Source of the DNA: Himantopus leucocephalus
Lineage: Eukaryota > Chordata > Aves > Charadriiformes > Recurvirostridae
DNA length: 64,000 nt
Assembly (NCBI GenBank): GCA_003993805.1
Contig: RSEF01000012.1
Location: 8,422,945-8,486,944, forward strand
Direction of reading: 5' to 3'
This document shows, piece by piece, positions 11,815 through 24,908 of this stretch. The translations under genes were made by a program, and so were the position numbers. The notes under the pieces were generated by a model. The model ran no database searches. It was not told the DNA's origin and saw nothing but the letters and a program-made list of their open reading frames with translations. Each line of letters opens with the position of its first letter. The stretch's first letter is position 1.

Positions 11815-14800
11815 GTAATGTTTTCTCATGGAACAGCATTATGTGCTGCTCTTGTGGGTGAAGTGTGTCCAGAAAATGTCTTTTCAAGTTGCCTGGCACC
11901 TGTAACAAAGTCTGTGGGCCTTGTCAGGAAAGCAGGTGGCTTTGTTCAGGTAGGATGAGCAAGAAGTGATTCCCGGCTGATGAACTGAAAGATGTCCTTT
12001 TAAATGGGGATGGAGTAAATGGCCCAGGACGTGGTAAGATTTTCCCTTACTCAATTGGATGATTGGTTGTTCCCTGAAAGAACTGAAAGGCATGGACACC
12101 TGACTTAAAGAAGGTAGAGTTTTGGGTTTTTTTATGACTCCTGTTTGTCCTGTTCTTTGTCTGTTAAGTAGAGCCTAACTTAAGAGCCAACAGCAAGTGA
12201 CTGTACCAACTGTTACCTCGGCTTGCTGTTAGCGCTATTGGTTTCCTATGCTTAATTTATAGGAGAAACTGTATTTCTTAAAAAAATGAAGAGTTACTTT
12301 TTTTTTCTTTAAAACCTATATGCCTTTAATTTGAAAATACCTAGCAGGAGGGATAAATCTGGACCGTTTAATTTGTGGCAACATTCCTCGCAGTTTCAGT
12401 GAGGTCAGGGTTTCTCTTCCCATTAACTTTGAGTACAAGGTGATCCAAGTAAATTTATACGCCAAAAAAATTGGTACAAGGATCCACTTTTTGCGGCTCA
12501 CAGATCTTAATATATATCATTCAAATGTGCACAGGTGAGTGCAACTAATTAAAGTATTATGTGCCATTCTGCAGTGGGTAATCCTAGGAAGGTATTTATG
12601 ACTCTAGGTGACTTTAAAATGCCACTGTGGGGTTGGCGCTGACACCTAAAATGGTAATGTTAGATTTTTGATTTCTTTGTATGTTTAATCACCTTACTAA
12701 CATTTGCTTAGTTAACAACAGTGGAAAAATGTTGGCATTACTAATACCTCTGTGGCTTCATATGGATAAGCTTACAGCATTTAGGCAGTGAAGAAAGTAC
12801 ACGCATTTTGTTAATCTTTCACTGCTAATCTGGACACAGTGCTCACCAATTTCACAGCATATTATTAAAAAATGACACAAAGTAGTTTATAATCTGTTTT
12901 TCCTCCTTGTAAACTGTCTTTTCTGGACTAGTCTACATTGTCACTTTCCCAAAATGCCCATAGAGACAGCTGAGAGTTTAAAACAGTCCTTTAACCACCG
13001 TGGAACTGTTGTCAATGTAGAAAGCAGAGTGAGTGTCACATTGCAAACTTGCCTGTTCTCCTGTGCAACTGAGCATGAAGTACATTGTCAAAAGCCAAAG
13101 AAATCTTGTATCTCATTTTCTGCCTCAGCTATATCTGCAGCACTTCGGAGAACATGCACTTATGCAATACTTCTCAGCTGGGGTGATTTGCTAAGTTGCA
13201 ATCTGTCTTCAATTGCAATGTATTTCTCTGTTGAAAATATTAAATTAATGACAGTTTGCCAGGCTTCATAGTAGAAGCAGCAAGTTGTGGAGGTATTGAA
13301 TAGAAGTTGTCTTCTCACTACCAGAAATACAAAAGATTAAGAAGTACTGGGTTAAAACCTAACCCAAATTAGTAAGTTGCAATTAGTTGTTTTCAAGTCA
13401 TTTTGAACCAGTACAGTTCTAAAATCTATTGAAATAAATGTAAACTAATAAACAAATGTAAAAGCTTTTATAATTTTGAAGAAGTTTTGCACCTATCTGA
13501 AAATAAAATATTCTGTTATTCTCAGACATACAAGTTGTAAAATTTCACTAAAGACAGGATGCATTATTTTTGAATATCATAGTGAGGATTTGTCCCAGAG
13601 TTTGTTTAGAAATTTTGCTATGGAATTGTTGTGTGTATGGTAACTGGAAATGTGACAACACTAGAGACCCTGAGGGTGTGGAAATTTTGTGTCAAGCTTA
13701 ATTTGATTGCTGTGATAAAGGTTCAAAGTCTGATAAATGATGCTAGTTTCAATGTTTTGGAAAAGTTGGATCAACTTAGATCCTTCTCTGAAATGTGTTT
13801 TTGCAGTTCATGTCTATTCATTTGGAATTGCATGAATATATACGAACAGACATTTTTTTAAAAGAATCAGTGTGATTACTGGTTTTTCCAAGTAGAATTG
13901 ATTAGAACTCACATGGGGTCCCTAAGGTTGAATTCTGTACAAAGTAGTCACTTTGGTTACATACAGTCAGCCGAGAATGGCATCTTTCCTGCAGTGTTTG
14001 CAGGCTACTCTGAGACACAGATACAGTGGCTATTATGTGATGTTTTCCTCTGCCACAGAGATTTCTGTCTTTTTGAAGCTGAGGAAGGCAATGGTATCTT
14101 TTTTTTAAGTCAATGCTTTTGAGAAGTGGCGTGAAGCTGAGTTGTGCTATTGTTTCTGGTGACTGTTTAATCGCTTATGGAGAGACTATTACTTATAAAA
14201 GTTAGGTGGCAGTATACAGAGAACTCTATATGTAAGTGATACGGTTATTGTTCTTCAGAAATACTACTTTGTTAACCTGAGGAGAAGATACACAGAATTA
14301 TTAAATAATAGGCTTTTTCTACAAATGAGCTTTATAACTGAGAGTGTCAATTATTTTATGAAATGTCCAAATCATTATGCAAGTTAGTGTCTGTGTTAGA
14401 ATAGGATCATATGGCTTGAATTTTTACAGAAATTTTTCATTTGTTTGAATTTGTGTTATTTTCCTATGACTATTTTTCTGTATTTTGAGATCTGTAAACT
14501 TAAGTAAATTATTAATTAAATCATTAGTATTTGTCCAGTTTCTGAAAAGATACATAACAGTATAGCTCCTACACAGATTTAGAGTGGCTGGCAGTCTAGG
14601 TGGCAATGTTGATGATGAGCTTTAAAATCGAAAATATCAGTTCTGAAAGATTTAAAATATTGCCCTGTCCTTTAAGTTCATTGGCTAAATTTGCTAATGA
14701 AAGAACCGTGTTACAAAAATTCAACATCGTGATGATTCTCATGGATTTTTTTTTTTTTAAATGTGTGACCAGTCTCTGTGTGCTACTGGGGAATGATTAG

Positions 14801-17800
14801 ATTAAAAAAAAAAAAGGAGAAAAGCAACACTGCAGAGTAGAATTAATATAGAAATGTTAATAGAAACAGTACTTGATCTTAGAGCGTTAGACACAATGAG
14901 GAGGAAGTTTCTAAGGTAAAAGTATATCTCTGAATGATTTTGATTGTTGTACAGAGAAATCGTGCACGCTTTCTTTCCCATTGAAAGTTTCTTGAAGGCC
15001 ATGCTTTCAAGGGTAGGTTTCTCAATCTGAAGTGTAGTCTCTGGGAGGTACTTTTATGTTGAAAGATGCCAGAAGGCATCTTCTAGAAGTTCCAAATGAA
15101 CTATGTCTAGCTTTCTTGTGTCTTCTGGCAGCTAAATACCTTAACAGTTTATGTATGTGTCTCATCCCTGTTTGTGTCCAGCTTTCAAATTCCAGCTTTC
15201 TTATCCCTATTTCTGTCTGCCGTAGTATTCTTAAGACCTACAGACTTTATTGATAGTTATTAATTTTTTCCACTGCAAATACTGGTAGAAATAGGGAATA
15301 GATTTTTGTCCAAATGGGACAAAAAAAGTACCTTTAGTGATAGTTTCTTATTAACAGTCAATATACATACTTTTATCAATTTAAATTTGTAATGCTGTCA
15401 AGAAAGGATGCTACTTTCATTCAAGAATACCTGATTTCCATTGTTTGTTTGTTTGTTTTCCCCCTAGAAATTATAACAAGCCTAGTTTGCAGATATATCA
15501 TCTCGTTTTATACTCTGAGATTAGGCCAATTCTATAGTTTTTAGAATTGTAATTGAAAAAATAATGGAGAAAATACTCCAAGAGCATCATGGGAAGCTCT
15601 TTTAAATAGAAATTAAATTTATTTATACCAGTTTAGTTAACCACAATTCACTAAAATTGAATTTAATTGCTTTCCTTGGTTTCTATGGGAAGAAATATTA
15701 AAACATGATCATGTGATATGAATGAATTGCGAAGCTATTTTTAAAGTCCAAAACTCAAATGTTTGAGCATTCATGGTTTTCCTGCATTGTTCTTGAAAAT
15801 ACTGAGATTGAGATTTTTGCCTCTGGATTAGGAAATATGGCTCCTTATTCTTTGTGAAAATAGATTTTTCCAAGTATGTGCCTCTTATTTTCCTTTTCTT
15901 TCATATTTAGTGATCAAGGAGATGGTAAAACTAAATGAGAAATTACTGTTGATATCCTAAAACAGCATAAAAGTTGAATGAAATGGAATCTTTTTAAGCT
16001 TTGTATTTTTCTGGCAATATTGCTGATATAATTTGTTCTCTTGTCAGGAATGAGAAATGAATCAGCACAACTTTAGTCACTTTTGAGTGCATTTTAGAAC
16101 TAAACTGGAAAAGGTATTCATTTAATTCCTTACCCCTAAGTTTGGAGCCTCTCCTAGGCACTGAAAATTCTTAACAACAATAAAGGTTCCATTGCAATAA
16201 ACAAAAAATAAGTTCACTCCTATTTAAAAAAAAAGTTTGAAAATCAGAATGTGCAAAACTGCTATCAGCTTCCTTGATGTTTTAACAAGAAACTTTTCAA
16301 AGAATATCTGAGCTCTTGGACTGGCCCAAAGCAGCTCAAGAGGTTGCTTTCATGAAGCTGATATTTATAAAGTTGGTCCTACTGTAGCAGCATACAGCCG
16401 ATAAGCAACTGAGTATGTCTGATAATAGAGCTATATGCTGTGGCAATTCAGTTCCTGCTCCTGTGATAAAGTGCAAATAGATTAGACCTGTGAGGTCCTA
16501 GATTAGTGCATAAGGAAAGCTCGCCAATGCAAATAAGACTGAAACAAGAACGCATTGTTGGGATTTATGCACGTTAGCTGTTAATCAAGTCAAACATGGT
16601 ATATTAGGGCCTTTTTACACATTTTTGACATCTAGCCTTATGCAGCTGACACTTAAATTAGTTGTCTTTTGTGATTGACTGAGAAAAAATTTATACTGTT
16701 CATTAATAAGATGAAATAGTATTATGTTTAATTTGTTATAGAAGAAAAAAAATCATTTAGGTAAATAAATCTTCGAGAAGGAATTGGTATAAAACTACAT
16801 CTGAATATAACTAGGTGGATTCTGAGCGGTTATTAAACTATTCCACTTCGTGGATGATGGCATCTTAATGTTAATATTCAAGGGATTAAGAATATATACT
16901 ACTTGTTACTAGGACTAAACTTCAAGTTATGTAGTATCCCGTATCATCCCCTTCTCGCATAATCTATGTAGCAAAAGCCAGCTAGTAGTAATTTTTTTTA
17001 AAAATAAACAAGTACAATTGCTCGTTTGTCACTTGTGTAATACGCAACAATGTTGCTGTTGAAGGACCTTCATTCTGTATGACATTTCTACCTGAAATCC
17101 TGCCAGGTATGAGTCAAAGGGAGATTTTGTCATTGGGCTGAATGAAGCCAGGAGTCGACAACATCTGCAGTGCCAGGGGGCTCAGCGCATAGACAGTTGA
17201 TACTGTCTTGGGAACAGACTGAACAACATGTAGCCTACTACCTTTAGTTTGGGCCATATCTTTTTTACTACATGCTAAGTGGAATGTAGTATGCCATCAA
17301 TGTGTATTTCTTTCTGAATGAAATAAGTAGGGATATGAGGTTTATATGAGTAGTCAACACTGTTTTCTGTGCAGATTCTTACAGTAGCGCTGATTTGGTA
17401 ATACGTGTGTTCAGTTAGCTAGATTGTGAAAGGGAGTCCCTGATGTCAGTCCCTGATGCTGGATGCAAAATGGAAGTAGCACTGTAGACTTCTAGCCCTT
17501 TGAAACGGCTTTCCTTAGGAACCGAGTAGCAAATAACTATATCAATAGTGTTACTACAAGATTATTCAGTATAATGCTGATTATTTTTCAATGTCTGAAG
17601 GATTCAAAATACTTTTATTTACAAACTTAAATCTAACTACTTATTTGGTAAAGATCTTTATCTAACTGTATAAAACCTTCTAATAATATTTAACATGAAT
17701 TTTACTAATACATATAATTACATTATAAAATACTCCATGTGATGCATTTTTAAAAATGTTGACAATTAGTGAAAGAAATTATTACAGCTGGAAGCCAATA

Positions 17801-18741
17801 TTATATAACTGGAAGAAAAAAAATTAATTTATCAGAGGAACGTAAATGTTTGAAATGGCTCTATAAGAAATATATTTGAAATATATCACATATTTTGCAC
17901 TTAAGCCTTGTTTCACATTCAATAATTGACTAGTTATATAGCAAGCATTTATGAAGATTAATACCGCACGCCTGCTTTTGATACTTGATCTTAATATCTC
18001 ATGTTACATAATAAAATATGTTGCACTATAGCTTACATTTGCTGTATAAACATAAAGCAAAAGTAAGTTAATTTTTTAATATTTAAAATAAAAATATGAA
18101 AATTAAGATTTAAATTAAAATTCTAATATGCTTAATTGCACTTACACAATTAGCTCTCTAATAAGCAACTACAAACATTAGAGACATTCCAAATAAGTAA
18201 AGATCAATATGAGAAGCTGAATTTTTCTGTTTCTTGACTTGTCATTTAAATATTTTCAGGGAAGTGCATAACCCATTAAAGTCAAATTGATTTCAGTGTA
18301 GCCAAGTTTTAAATCAGTAATTTAAAATAATAAAATATTTATTCAGTTCATACAGAAATTGATTATCAGTTTTAGACTTTATACATGCAGATAATATGGC
18401 ATTTAAATGACCTAAGAGTTAATAAATGGGAGATCTTCAACAGATGTGTAGTGAAAGGCAGAGGTATAAAAGCTGAAGATACAAGGGGACACTTACGGAA
18501 AACTTCCCAGTTTTCTGAAAACACTGTGTGTTCCATTTTCGAGTAATTAGTTTCCTTTCCCGTATGAAGGGAGGAACAGACAAGAAGCGGAGGCAATGGA
18601 CAGTTGTCAGCAGAGTTGCTGATGCCGTCAGTGTTACAAAGGGATGAATTGTGAAAATGGGGGGAGAGAGACTGAACAGAAGAGAAACAACCAGTGGTTG
18701 AGGTACAGAATCTCGAAAACGTTTCTGTCTCTGCCTATTCC

Positions 18742-18883
18742 ACAGAGCCAATGAGACTGGAAAAGACCTCTGGAGATTATCTAGTCCAACCCAGCTGCTC
18801 AAAGCAGGGTCAACTAGAGCAATTTGCTCAGGATCCTGTCCAGCTGGGTTTTGAATATCTCCAAGGTTGAAGACTGCCGGGAT
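18742..18883 (-). mobile_element. CR1 LINE 3' UTR fragment
   Basis: The plus strand reads ggaaaagacctctggagatt, atctagtccaaccc, ctgctcaaagcagggtcaac, then tgctcaggatcctgtccag and gggttttgaatatctccaa. These blocks follow each other in the order found in the reverse complement of the avian CR1 3' region. The terminal octamer repeats are missing at the 18742 edge, and similarity fades after about 18883. It is an old, truncated copy that lies in the sense intron in antisense orientation. Confidence 0.88.
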
Positions 18884-19269
18884 GAAAACAACAGCCTTGT
18901 GTTTAGGTTCTTTTCTATGCATATAAGTGTTGACAGTTGGCTTTTTGCAAAAGATAACTTGAACTTTAAAAAGCACAGAAGCAATCTTCAAAAGATCCTC
19001 TAGGACTTGGAGGAACATCATACCTAGTGTATGGAGAAAATGAATGAATAACCAGGATTGTCTGAACAATATATGCTTTTTAAAAAGTGCTGTTACTGCT
19101 TAATGTAACTTTGATAATGAATTAATTTTTTTCTTTCGTTATAATGACTGAGTTTATTACAAATCAGAATGGGATGTACACCTGCTGAAATGTTGCTTGC
19201 ATTATAATGTTTGTTGATATATAATAACCACAGCTGAGAGTATATTGATATGGGCAAAGGTAAACTTCA

Positions 19270-19355
19270 TGTATATGTGTAGTGTGTGTATATATACGTG
19301 TCTGCGTATATGTATCTTTATATCTCCAGTGTATGTGTTTGTATATATATATATG
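19270..19355. repeat. TG/TA-rich imperfect microsatellite
   Basis: Interrupted tgtata, tgtgtg and tatata units, ending gtatatatatatatgg. Confidence 0.85.
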
Positions 19356-20583
19356 GCAGTATAAGGAATCATGGACAGAGGGATTTAGCATGAGATTTTC
19401 CTCTTTCTAATAATATTAGGCTTCCATCAGTCCTGTCCAGTTCTATGAAATAATATTTTAAGTATTGATCCCAATCTTAAATTCCTTCTTGGAGATTTCA
19501 AGCGTAAGTACAAAAGGACTTGAATAAGATCCGTGAGCATTCTGATGGTTCCACCTGAGCCATGCCACTGGTAGTGTAGAACTTAGGACGTAGTTTTTTC
19601 CAATGTAGGTGTAACTTCCCTAAATGATGTTGCTTCTACTGCCCCCTGACTAGCACTTCCAAAATCATACTAGTAGTTCCCCTGATACTCTGCTTAAATT
19701 GACCTATTCCCAATCCAAATGCATTTCAGGTGGCTATTTTATTTTACTCTAAATATTACTCTCTGATTACTATTTGCATCCTTCACGTATTGGTAGAATG
19801 TCATTTTGAAGAATGTAAGCAAAGCTTAACAAAACCATACTACCGCATCTGCTTTTTACATTTCACCCTTTGACTTCATCACCCAATCCTTGACTGGTGA
19901 TTTTCAGCAATCCTTAATTATAGTAACCAGAAGTCAGCAAAATATTTTAAAATGTGGTTGAGTTTAAATGTGTGCAGGGCTGCTGTTAATTAGATGGAGA
20001 AAAATCTTCCTTTGGATATCTTAAATTGTATTGAGGTACTTTTTCTGTGTCTTGGACAACTTTTGTCCTTTCAAAATATAATACATGTAAACTGTAAGTT
20101 GCTGATAGTTAGCAAGTGATTGATTTCTAATTAGGTTTGGAACCTTCAAAACTTCTTGCAAGCACTATAGAGGCTACTAGCTTTTAAAAAACATAACCGA
20201 ATTCAAGCTGAGTAAACCAGGCATGCCTCTGTTTTAAACTTTTATTCAAGACCTCAGTCACTTACAAATACAGGAAATATGTTACTGACGTGAATATCTT
20301 TCCATATCTATCACAAGACTAAACATATTCTTATCAGTACAGATATTTAATCAAGTTTCTGTACTATGTTATGCTTAGTGTTATGCAAGTGTTTAAAACC
20401 TTGATCTGATGCTTTTGAAACCAGGGTGGAATCTTGCATTGACTTTAATACCATAAACTCAGTCATCCTCTGCTTCCGAAGGTTGATTTTTTTCTAAGTG
20501 AAACTTAATGTAAAGCCAATTTATTCTGTCTTTTCTTAAAATGATTCTCAACTTTTCTATTTTGCAATTCTTTCCTTTGTTAG

Positions 20584-20724
20584 GAAAGAATAATAGAACG
20601 CTTGAAGGAGCAAAGGGAGCGAGATGACAGAGAAAGACTTGAAGAAATTGAATCTTATAAAAAAGAAAACAAAGACCTGAAGGAGAAAGTTAATGCTTTA
20701 CAAGCTGAACTGACAGAAAAAGAG
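20584..20724 (+). CDS. ERC2: ERC2 internal coding exon B, 47 codons, phase 0-0
   Basis: The acceptor is a pyrimidine-rich stretch ending TTTCCTTTGTTAG at 20583, and the donor is GAG|GTCAGT at 20725. The exon encodes ERIIERLKEQRERDDRERLE, then EIESYKKENKDLKEKVNALQ and AELTEKE, an uninterrupted highly charged helix. This segment best separates the paralogues: from memory ERC1 reads RTIERLKEQRDRDEREKQEE here, so the DDRERLEEIES form identifies ERC2. It joins exon A in frame (EALSEK then ERIIER). It is 141 nt and symmetric, so skipping it would remove 47 residues without a frameshift but would shift the heptad register. The C at donor position +3 is less common. Only 556 nt of intron separates it from exon C, so the two are likely spliced as a pair. 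Confidence 0.96.
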
Positions 20725-21280
20725 GTCAGTCTTTTCAGTAAAATCTATGTTCTTCTATCTATGTCATTATGATGAAAGAAAGTGCATAAGGATTACTCTT
20801 GAATCATTTTAAGTACTGAAAGTCTGCCACTTCAGTGGTCAGCTTCTGAACTGCTGTTTTCTTAAGCATTCTTCATAGTTCTCACTTCTGTACATAAAAT
20901 ATCACTTCAGTTTTTGCATAGTCGTGTGTCATTTTCTCTACGTTTTCTTTTACGGAAGCCTCCAGGAGGCTGAAATATTCCATTGTTACTCCTGTTTTCA
21001 TTTGTCTGTTAGAGCAATAGACTTCCAAGTAATTGTACCTCCAGAATATAATGCCAACTTGTCTGCATTATGAATGTTTCTATGTTTCACTGCATGCCAG
21101 CTCCTGTGATTCCAAATGGTTGTATTCTCAAAATGGTGTCTTTTGCTATCAATACTTATCTTTGTGTCAACTCTTTTTGGGGAAGGGGTGGGGGAACAGG
21201 ATCCAAGTGATTACTAAGTTGGCAATAAGTTAGTGTCCTGGTGGCTAGGAATTAACTTTTTACTCTTGGTCATTTTTCAG
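20725..21280 (+). other. ERC2: ERC2 short intron B-C (556 nt)
   Basis: The intron is bounded by GTCAGT and CATTTTTCAG. It contains one short inverted repeat (agcctcc-a-ggaggct, 20957-20971) and otherwise nothing notable. Its small size compared with the multi-kilobase neighbours suggests exons B and C behave as a pair. Confidence 0.9.
20957..20971. repeat. Inverted repeat, 7-bp GC-rich arms
   Basis: agcctcc, a, ggaggct within the short B-C intron, about 310 nt before the exon C acceptor. Confidence 0.8.
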
Positions 21281-21421
21281 TCTAGTTTAATCGATCTCAA
21301 AGAACATGCATCTTCATTGGCATCAGCAGGGCTGAAAAGAGACTCCAAACTTAAGTCTTTAGAAATAGCCATAGAACAAAAGAAAGAAGAGTGTAGTAAG
21401 TTGGAAGCACAGTTGAAAAAG
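21281..21421 (+). CDS. ERC2: ERC2 internal coding exon C, 47 codons, phase 0-0
   Basis: A TTTTTCAG acceptor ends at 21280 and a consensus AAG|GTAAGT donor starts at 21422. The translation runs SSLIDLKEHASSLASAGLKR, DSKLKSLEIAIEQKKEEC and SKLEAQLKK. It is a coiled-coil segment shared by ERC family members; AGLKRDSKLKSLEIAIEQ agrees with ERC2. It continues exon B directly (LTEKE then SSLIDL). The frame stays open into the intron to 21517, but that tail is low-complexity and not ERC-like. If the microexon at 24873 is real, it would be inserted after the LKK that ends this exon. Identity is near certain; strand and borders are fixed by splice signals and by frame continuity on both sides. Confidence 0.96.
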
Positions 21422-24251
21422 GTAAGTTCCATCTTAAAACAAACAAACAACAACAATCAGAAAAACATCCCACCCCCTCATTTTGAAAAGATTAGCTTGT
21501 TTACTCTTCCAGAGTAAATCTGAAATCTACCCATCTTATTCTGTTTGCTGATGCTTGCATCAAATACTGCTAACTTTTTCTTAAGAGGCTTATACCAAAG
21601 CCACTAGTAAGCCTCAGAAGTTATCCTGAATACCTATATGAGGGAATTCTGAGAAGCTGCTACAAATAGGTGAACTGTGAGCAGGACATTGGAGGGAAAG
21701 TAGAAGGGCAGGAAGAAATTATCAAACCAGCAATTTGTACGTATATGCATTTATACTATTAGAAGTAGACTGAAATGTGTGTAACGTGGGAAAAAATTAA
21801 AGGCTCGTCCAAGAAATGCTGTACTTCCTAATAAAAAAAAAATCTGCTTCCAAAATGGAAACTCTAGCTAGGGTTTATTTTAGATTTTTTTTTTTTTGGC
21901 TTTGTTGGTGAATAAGTGTTTGTGATAATTAAGCAAAATAATGCATAGTTTATCTCAGCTAGCGATTCAGTATTTCTATTCAGCAAGTAGTGGAAGCAAA
22001 CATTTAAAGGTAAACATACAAATCCTATATTTTATAACATGGTTTTATTCAAATTGATGCATTAAAATAGTTTTTGTTTAAGTGATTTGCAAGTTTGTTG
22101 ATGCCTTTTCTACCATACATTGTTTCTTTGACCTTTTTCTGTGTCATTTGGTAATGTCTGCTCTCATTGTTCGAACACCAATCTCATGACGTATTTGATG
22201 GATTTAGGCATTATGTTTGCCTTCTGCAATTCATGACTAAGTGTATGTTAAACATTAGGTTTTTTATATTGATATCTAATGGTCCATTTTCTAGGAAAGA
22301 ACATTTATTTGTTCTATGAAAGTTACCACCGTTAGGATAATATTGTGCCACTCTTTTAACCCAGGTCGAGTAGTATCCTGCTCTGTGTTTAAGCAGTGTT
22401 TCAATAGCCTTACTTGTGAAGAAGGTATTGCAAAGTATAAAGGATACCAGAGTGTAAACCTTATACCTATATTATTTTTTAATTCAGAATTAATATGTGC
22501 ATTTAGGTGCCTGTGTTACATGTTTAGTTGTGGAGAGGAAGGAAGGGAATATTTTTCAATAAATATAGACAAAAGCTTTTAATGGAAACACAGCTACTTT
22601 AAATGGTTGGGAGCTCATAAATGCTATTGATGTCAGAATTAAAGTATCCAAAGAAGCTGTTTCCCTGGAAGTCCTTTATTTTGTTTTCTTTTGTTAGAAA
22701 ATGTGTTTGTTTACTTTGCGCTTCACTACAAACTATACTTCATTGCAATCTGAAATACCTTATTTTCTTCATTTAAAAAAATAGTTAAACAAACCCTAAA
22801 AGCACAGATCACTTTAAAAAAAATCCTCCTGAAGGACTTGAAATCCTAAGTCAATCTTTTATGACTGTACATATAAACACATCATACAGTCATGGAAAAA
22901 TAAGCACTTATAAAAGTCAGAGAGTGTCTGGGACGTCTTTCATATAAAAAGGGAGTATGTTCCTTGTGTATAAATACAAAGGATTATTAAATGAAAGTTG
23001 AAAACATAATAGTTTTATTATATCATAAATACAGCATAAAGCCCCAATGGAAATTCACCCACCATTTGTAGGAGACCAGGTATTTCCACAATAAAATGTA
23101 GTTACAGCCTTCTTTGTGGGCACATGGAGTTGAACAGAAACAGTGACTGTTAATGATAGTAGACTCCAAACAGTAATTTTCAATTCACATTTTCTCTAAT
23201 AAAATACTTTATGTTCAAACCTGTAAATATCCTGTGTTAAAATGTAATTGGTCTCCAGAAATCTACCTTCACCTTGTTTTCACTCCTTAGGAAACTAACT
23301 GAAACAGAAATCTGGGTTATTCTTGCATACGCCTGCATTAGAGTAGGAGGGAACATCAACATAGTTCGGAGTAAATTAACCTGCATGTCCCATAAGTGTG
23401 CTTACATATGAACATTAACCACTACAGAAGCTGAAAGGAACGGGCACAGTTTATATCTCTTTTTCAAAAGTGACTCCAAAGGGCTGTCTGTTATTTTGAG
23501 AAACTTGAATCAGCTTACACATGACTCCTCCCTCTAAAAATATCATAGAGAAAGCACTTTTCATTATGGTATTGTAAAATCATCATAGTTTAATATCGAT
23601 TTATATGTTTTAACAAATTACACTAATAAATATGAAGATAGTATTCTGTGCACCTTTGCTAGGAGTTAGTTTTCCATGAGCACTCATGGTAATAAGTACT
23701 ATGCCTGAAAGAAAACATGTACAAGGGGCAAGTCCGAACAAAATCTGTACTTTTTTAAAAATTATTTTTAAAGTTTCTCTTTTCTTGTTTCCTCTCCTTC
23801 CTGTTTTTGGAGAGAATAAGATTCGTTTATTGATAATAAAGATGGTTTTGATTGGGTCTGATTAGATCCAAATATTTTTCAGTATTACATAACTGGCTTT
23901 GTTTGCATTTCAGCAGGAGAAAACATGCTGATTCTAAACCCACTATTTTAATTTTATAGAGTAGACACATTTCAAAAAGTAATAAATAGGATATTCATAA
24001 AGAGTAATTATTCATGTGACTGTGCTGTTTTTTGGTACACAAAATAATGTTTAAACCATAGACATGCTTATTACACTTTTTGTGACAAAGATCATGGATT
24101 GACATTCATAAAATTAAAAAAAAATTCATAAACCCCAGAAGAATGTTCAATGCCTTTTTTGCCAAAATTCCACAGACTTTTTATTGACTTACTTTGTATT
24201 GCTACTAGTGAAAGAACAGCAGGAATTACCTAATAGGTAGCTAAGTGTTTT

Positions 24252-24284
24252 TTATATATATGTGCGTGTGTGTATATATATATA
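24252..24284. repeat. TA/TG microsatellite
   Basis: tatatatatgtgcgtgtgtg followed by tatatatatata, about 590 nt upstream of the candidate microexon. Confidence 0.88.
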
Positions 24285-24872
24285 ATCTTATTATCCACTC
24301 TAGAATTTCCTCCTTTTGTTGTTTTCCATTATCTTAAATTTACTTGCTTACTGACATATTTGCAGTTGCTAAAGTACTTTTTGCCAAGCTGTACTGTTCG
24401 AAAGTCATTCTGCATAGAAAATTCAGTCTTGTGTTAAACAAAAACAAAGTAATAAATTTAATGATACAATTTAATTAATCTTTTATTATTACCATCTTTG
24501 AAGCTTTGGTGATAAATTGCAGCCTCAGCCAAAAGCACTTCTCATGATTCATTGCTTGAGACCAGCACTTAATGTATCATCAAAAGTGGACACCTTTCTT
24601 TATTTCATGTGTTATTTAACTTGAGAAAGGGAAAGTAACACAAACCTTAAATTTCTTACTCCAGCTATTCTTTTTTAGGAGCCAAAGTCAACATTTATGT
24701 TTCCTCAGTGCCTCTCACTTTCACCAAGGAATGTTTAGAATCTTAAATTTCTACATTTTTATGACAAGTTCTTCTGTGCAAATGCATTGGTTTTGTTGAG
24801 CTAATGCTGTTTTCCTGGATCTTTCCTTCTTTTCCTGTCTGTGCTTCACTCCCTTCCAACTTTGCAATGTAG

Positions 24873-24908
24873 CAAGCTGAACAGTTGTTCAATCAGATGT
24901 ACAATCCA
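24873..24908 (+). CDS. ERC2: Candidate ERC2 36-nt cassette microexon (12 codons, phase 0-0)
   Basis: Thirty-six nucleotides encode QAEQLFNQMYNP with no stop, in the frame needed to sit between exon C (ending LKK) and exon E (starting AHEAEEE). The acceptor side has a long pyrimidine tract from about 24814 (cttttcctgtctgtg, then cttcactcccttccaac) ending TTTGCAATGTAG. The donor CCA|GTAAGT is a perfect consensus. A TGC triplet sits about 8 nt before the acceptor; this is a known feature of neural microexons controlled by SRRM4, which would suit a presynaptic gene. That regulation is inference. Asn and Pro at the end suggest a flexible break in the coiled coil. I cannot confirm from memory that this insert is annotated in ERC2, so inclusion is a prediction from splice grammar and frame. 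Confidence 0.62.

Larger units (their letters stand above)
11815..20583 (+). other. ERC2: ERC2 intron A-B
   Basis: About 8.8 kb of AT-rich intron. Recognisable contents are a minus-strand CR1 piece at about 18740-18880 and a TG/TA-rich simple repeat at 19270-19355. The 12-18 kb part shows no transposon I can name. Around 16300-17250 the sequence looks less degenerate and contains an ATGCAAAT octamer at 16527-16534. Open frames such as 12954-13271 and 18437-19069 have no recognisable protein similarity; the latter overlaps the CR1 piece. Confidence 0.85.

Noticed and set aside
11815..11958. Open-frame extension of exon A into the intron
   Set aside because: The donor at 11815 and clean joining to exon B fix the end; the extension is not ERC-like.
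18437..19069. 210-codon open frame on the minus strand
   Set aside because: It runs through a CR1 3' UTR fragment, has no recognisable domain and no splice or promoter context; a chance frame.
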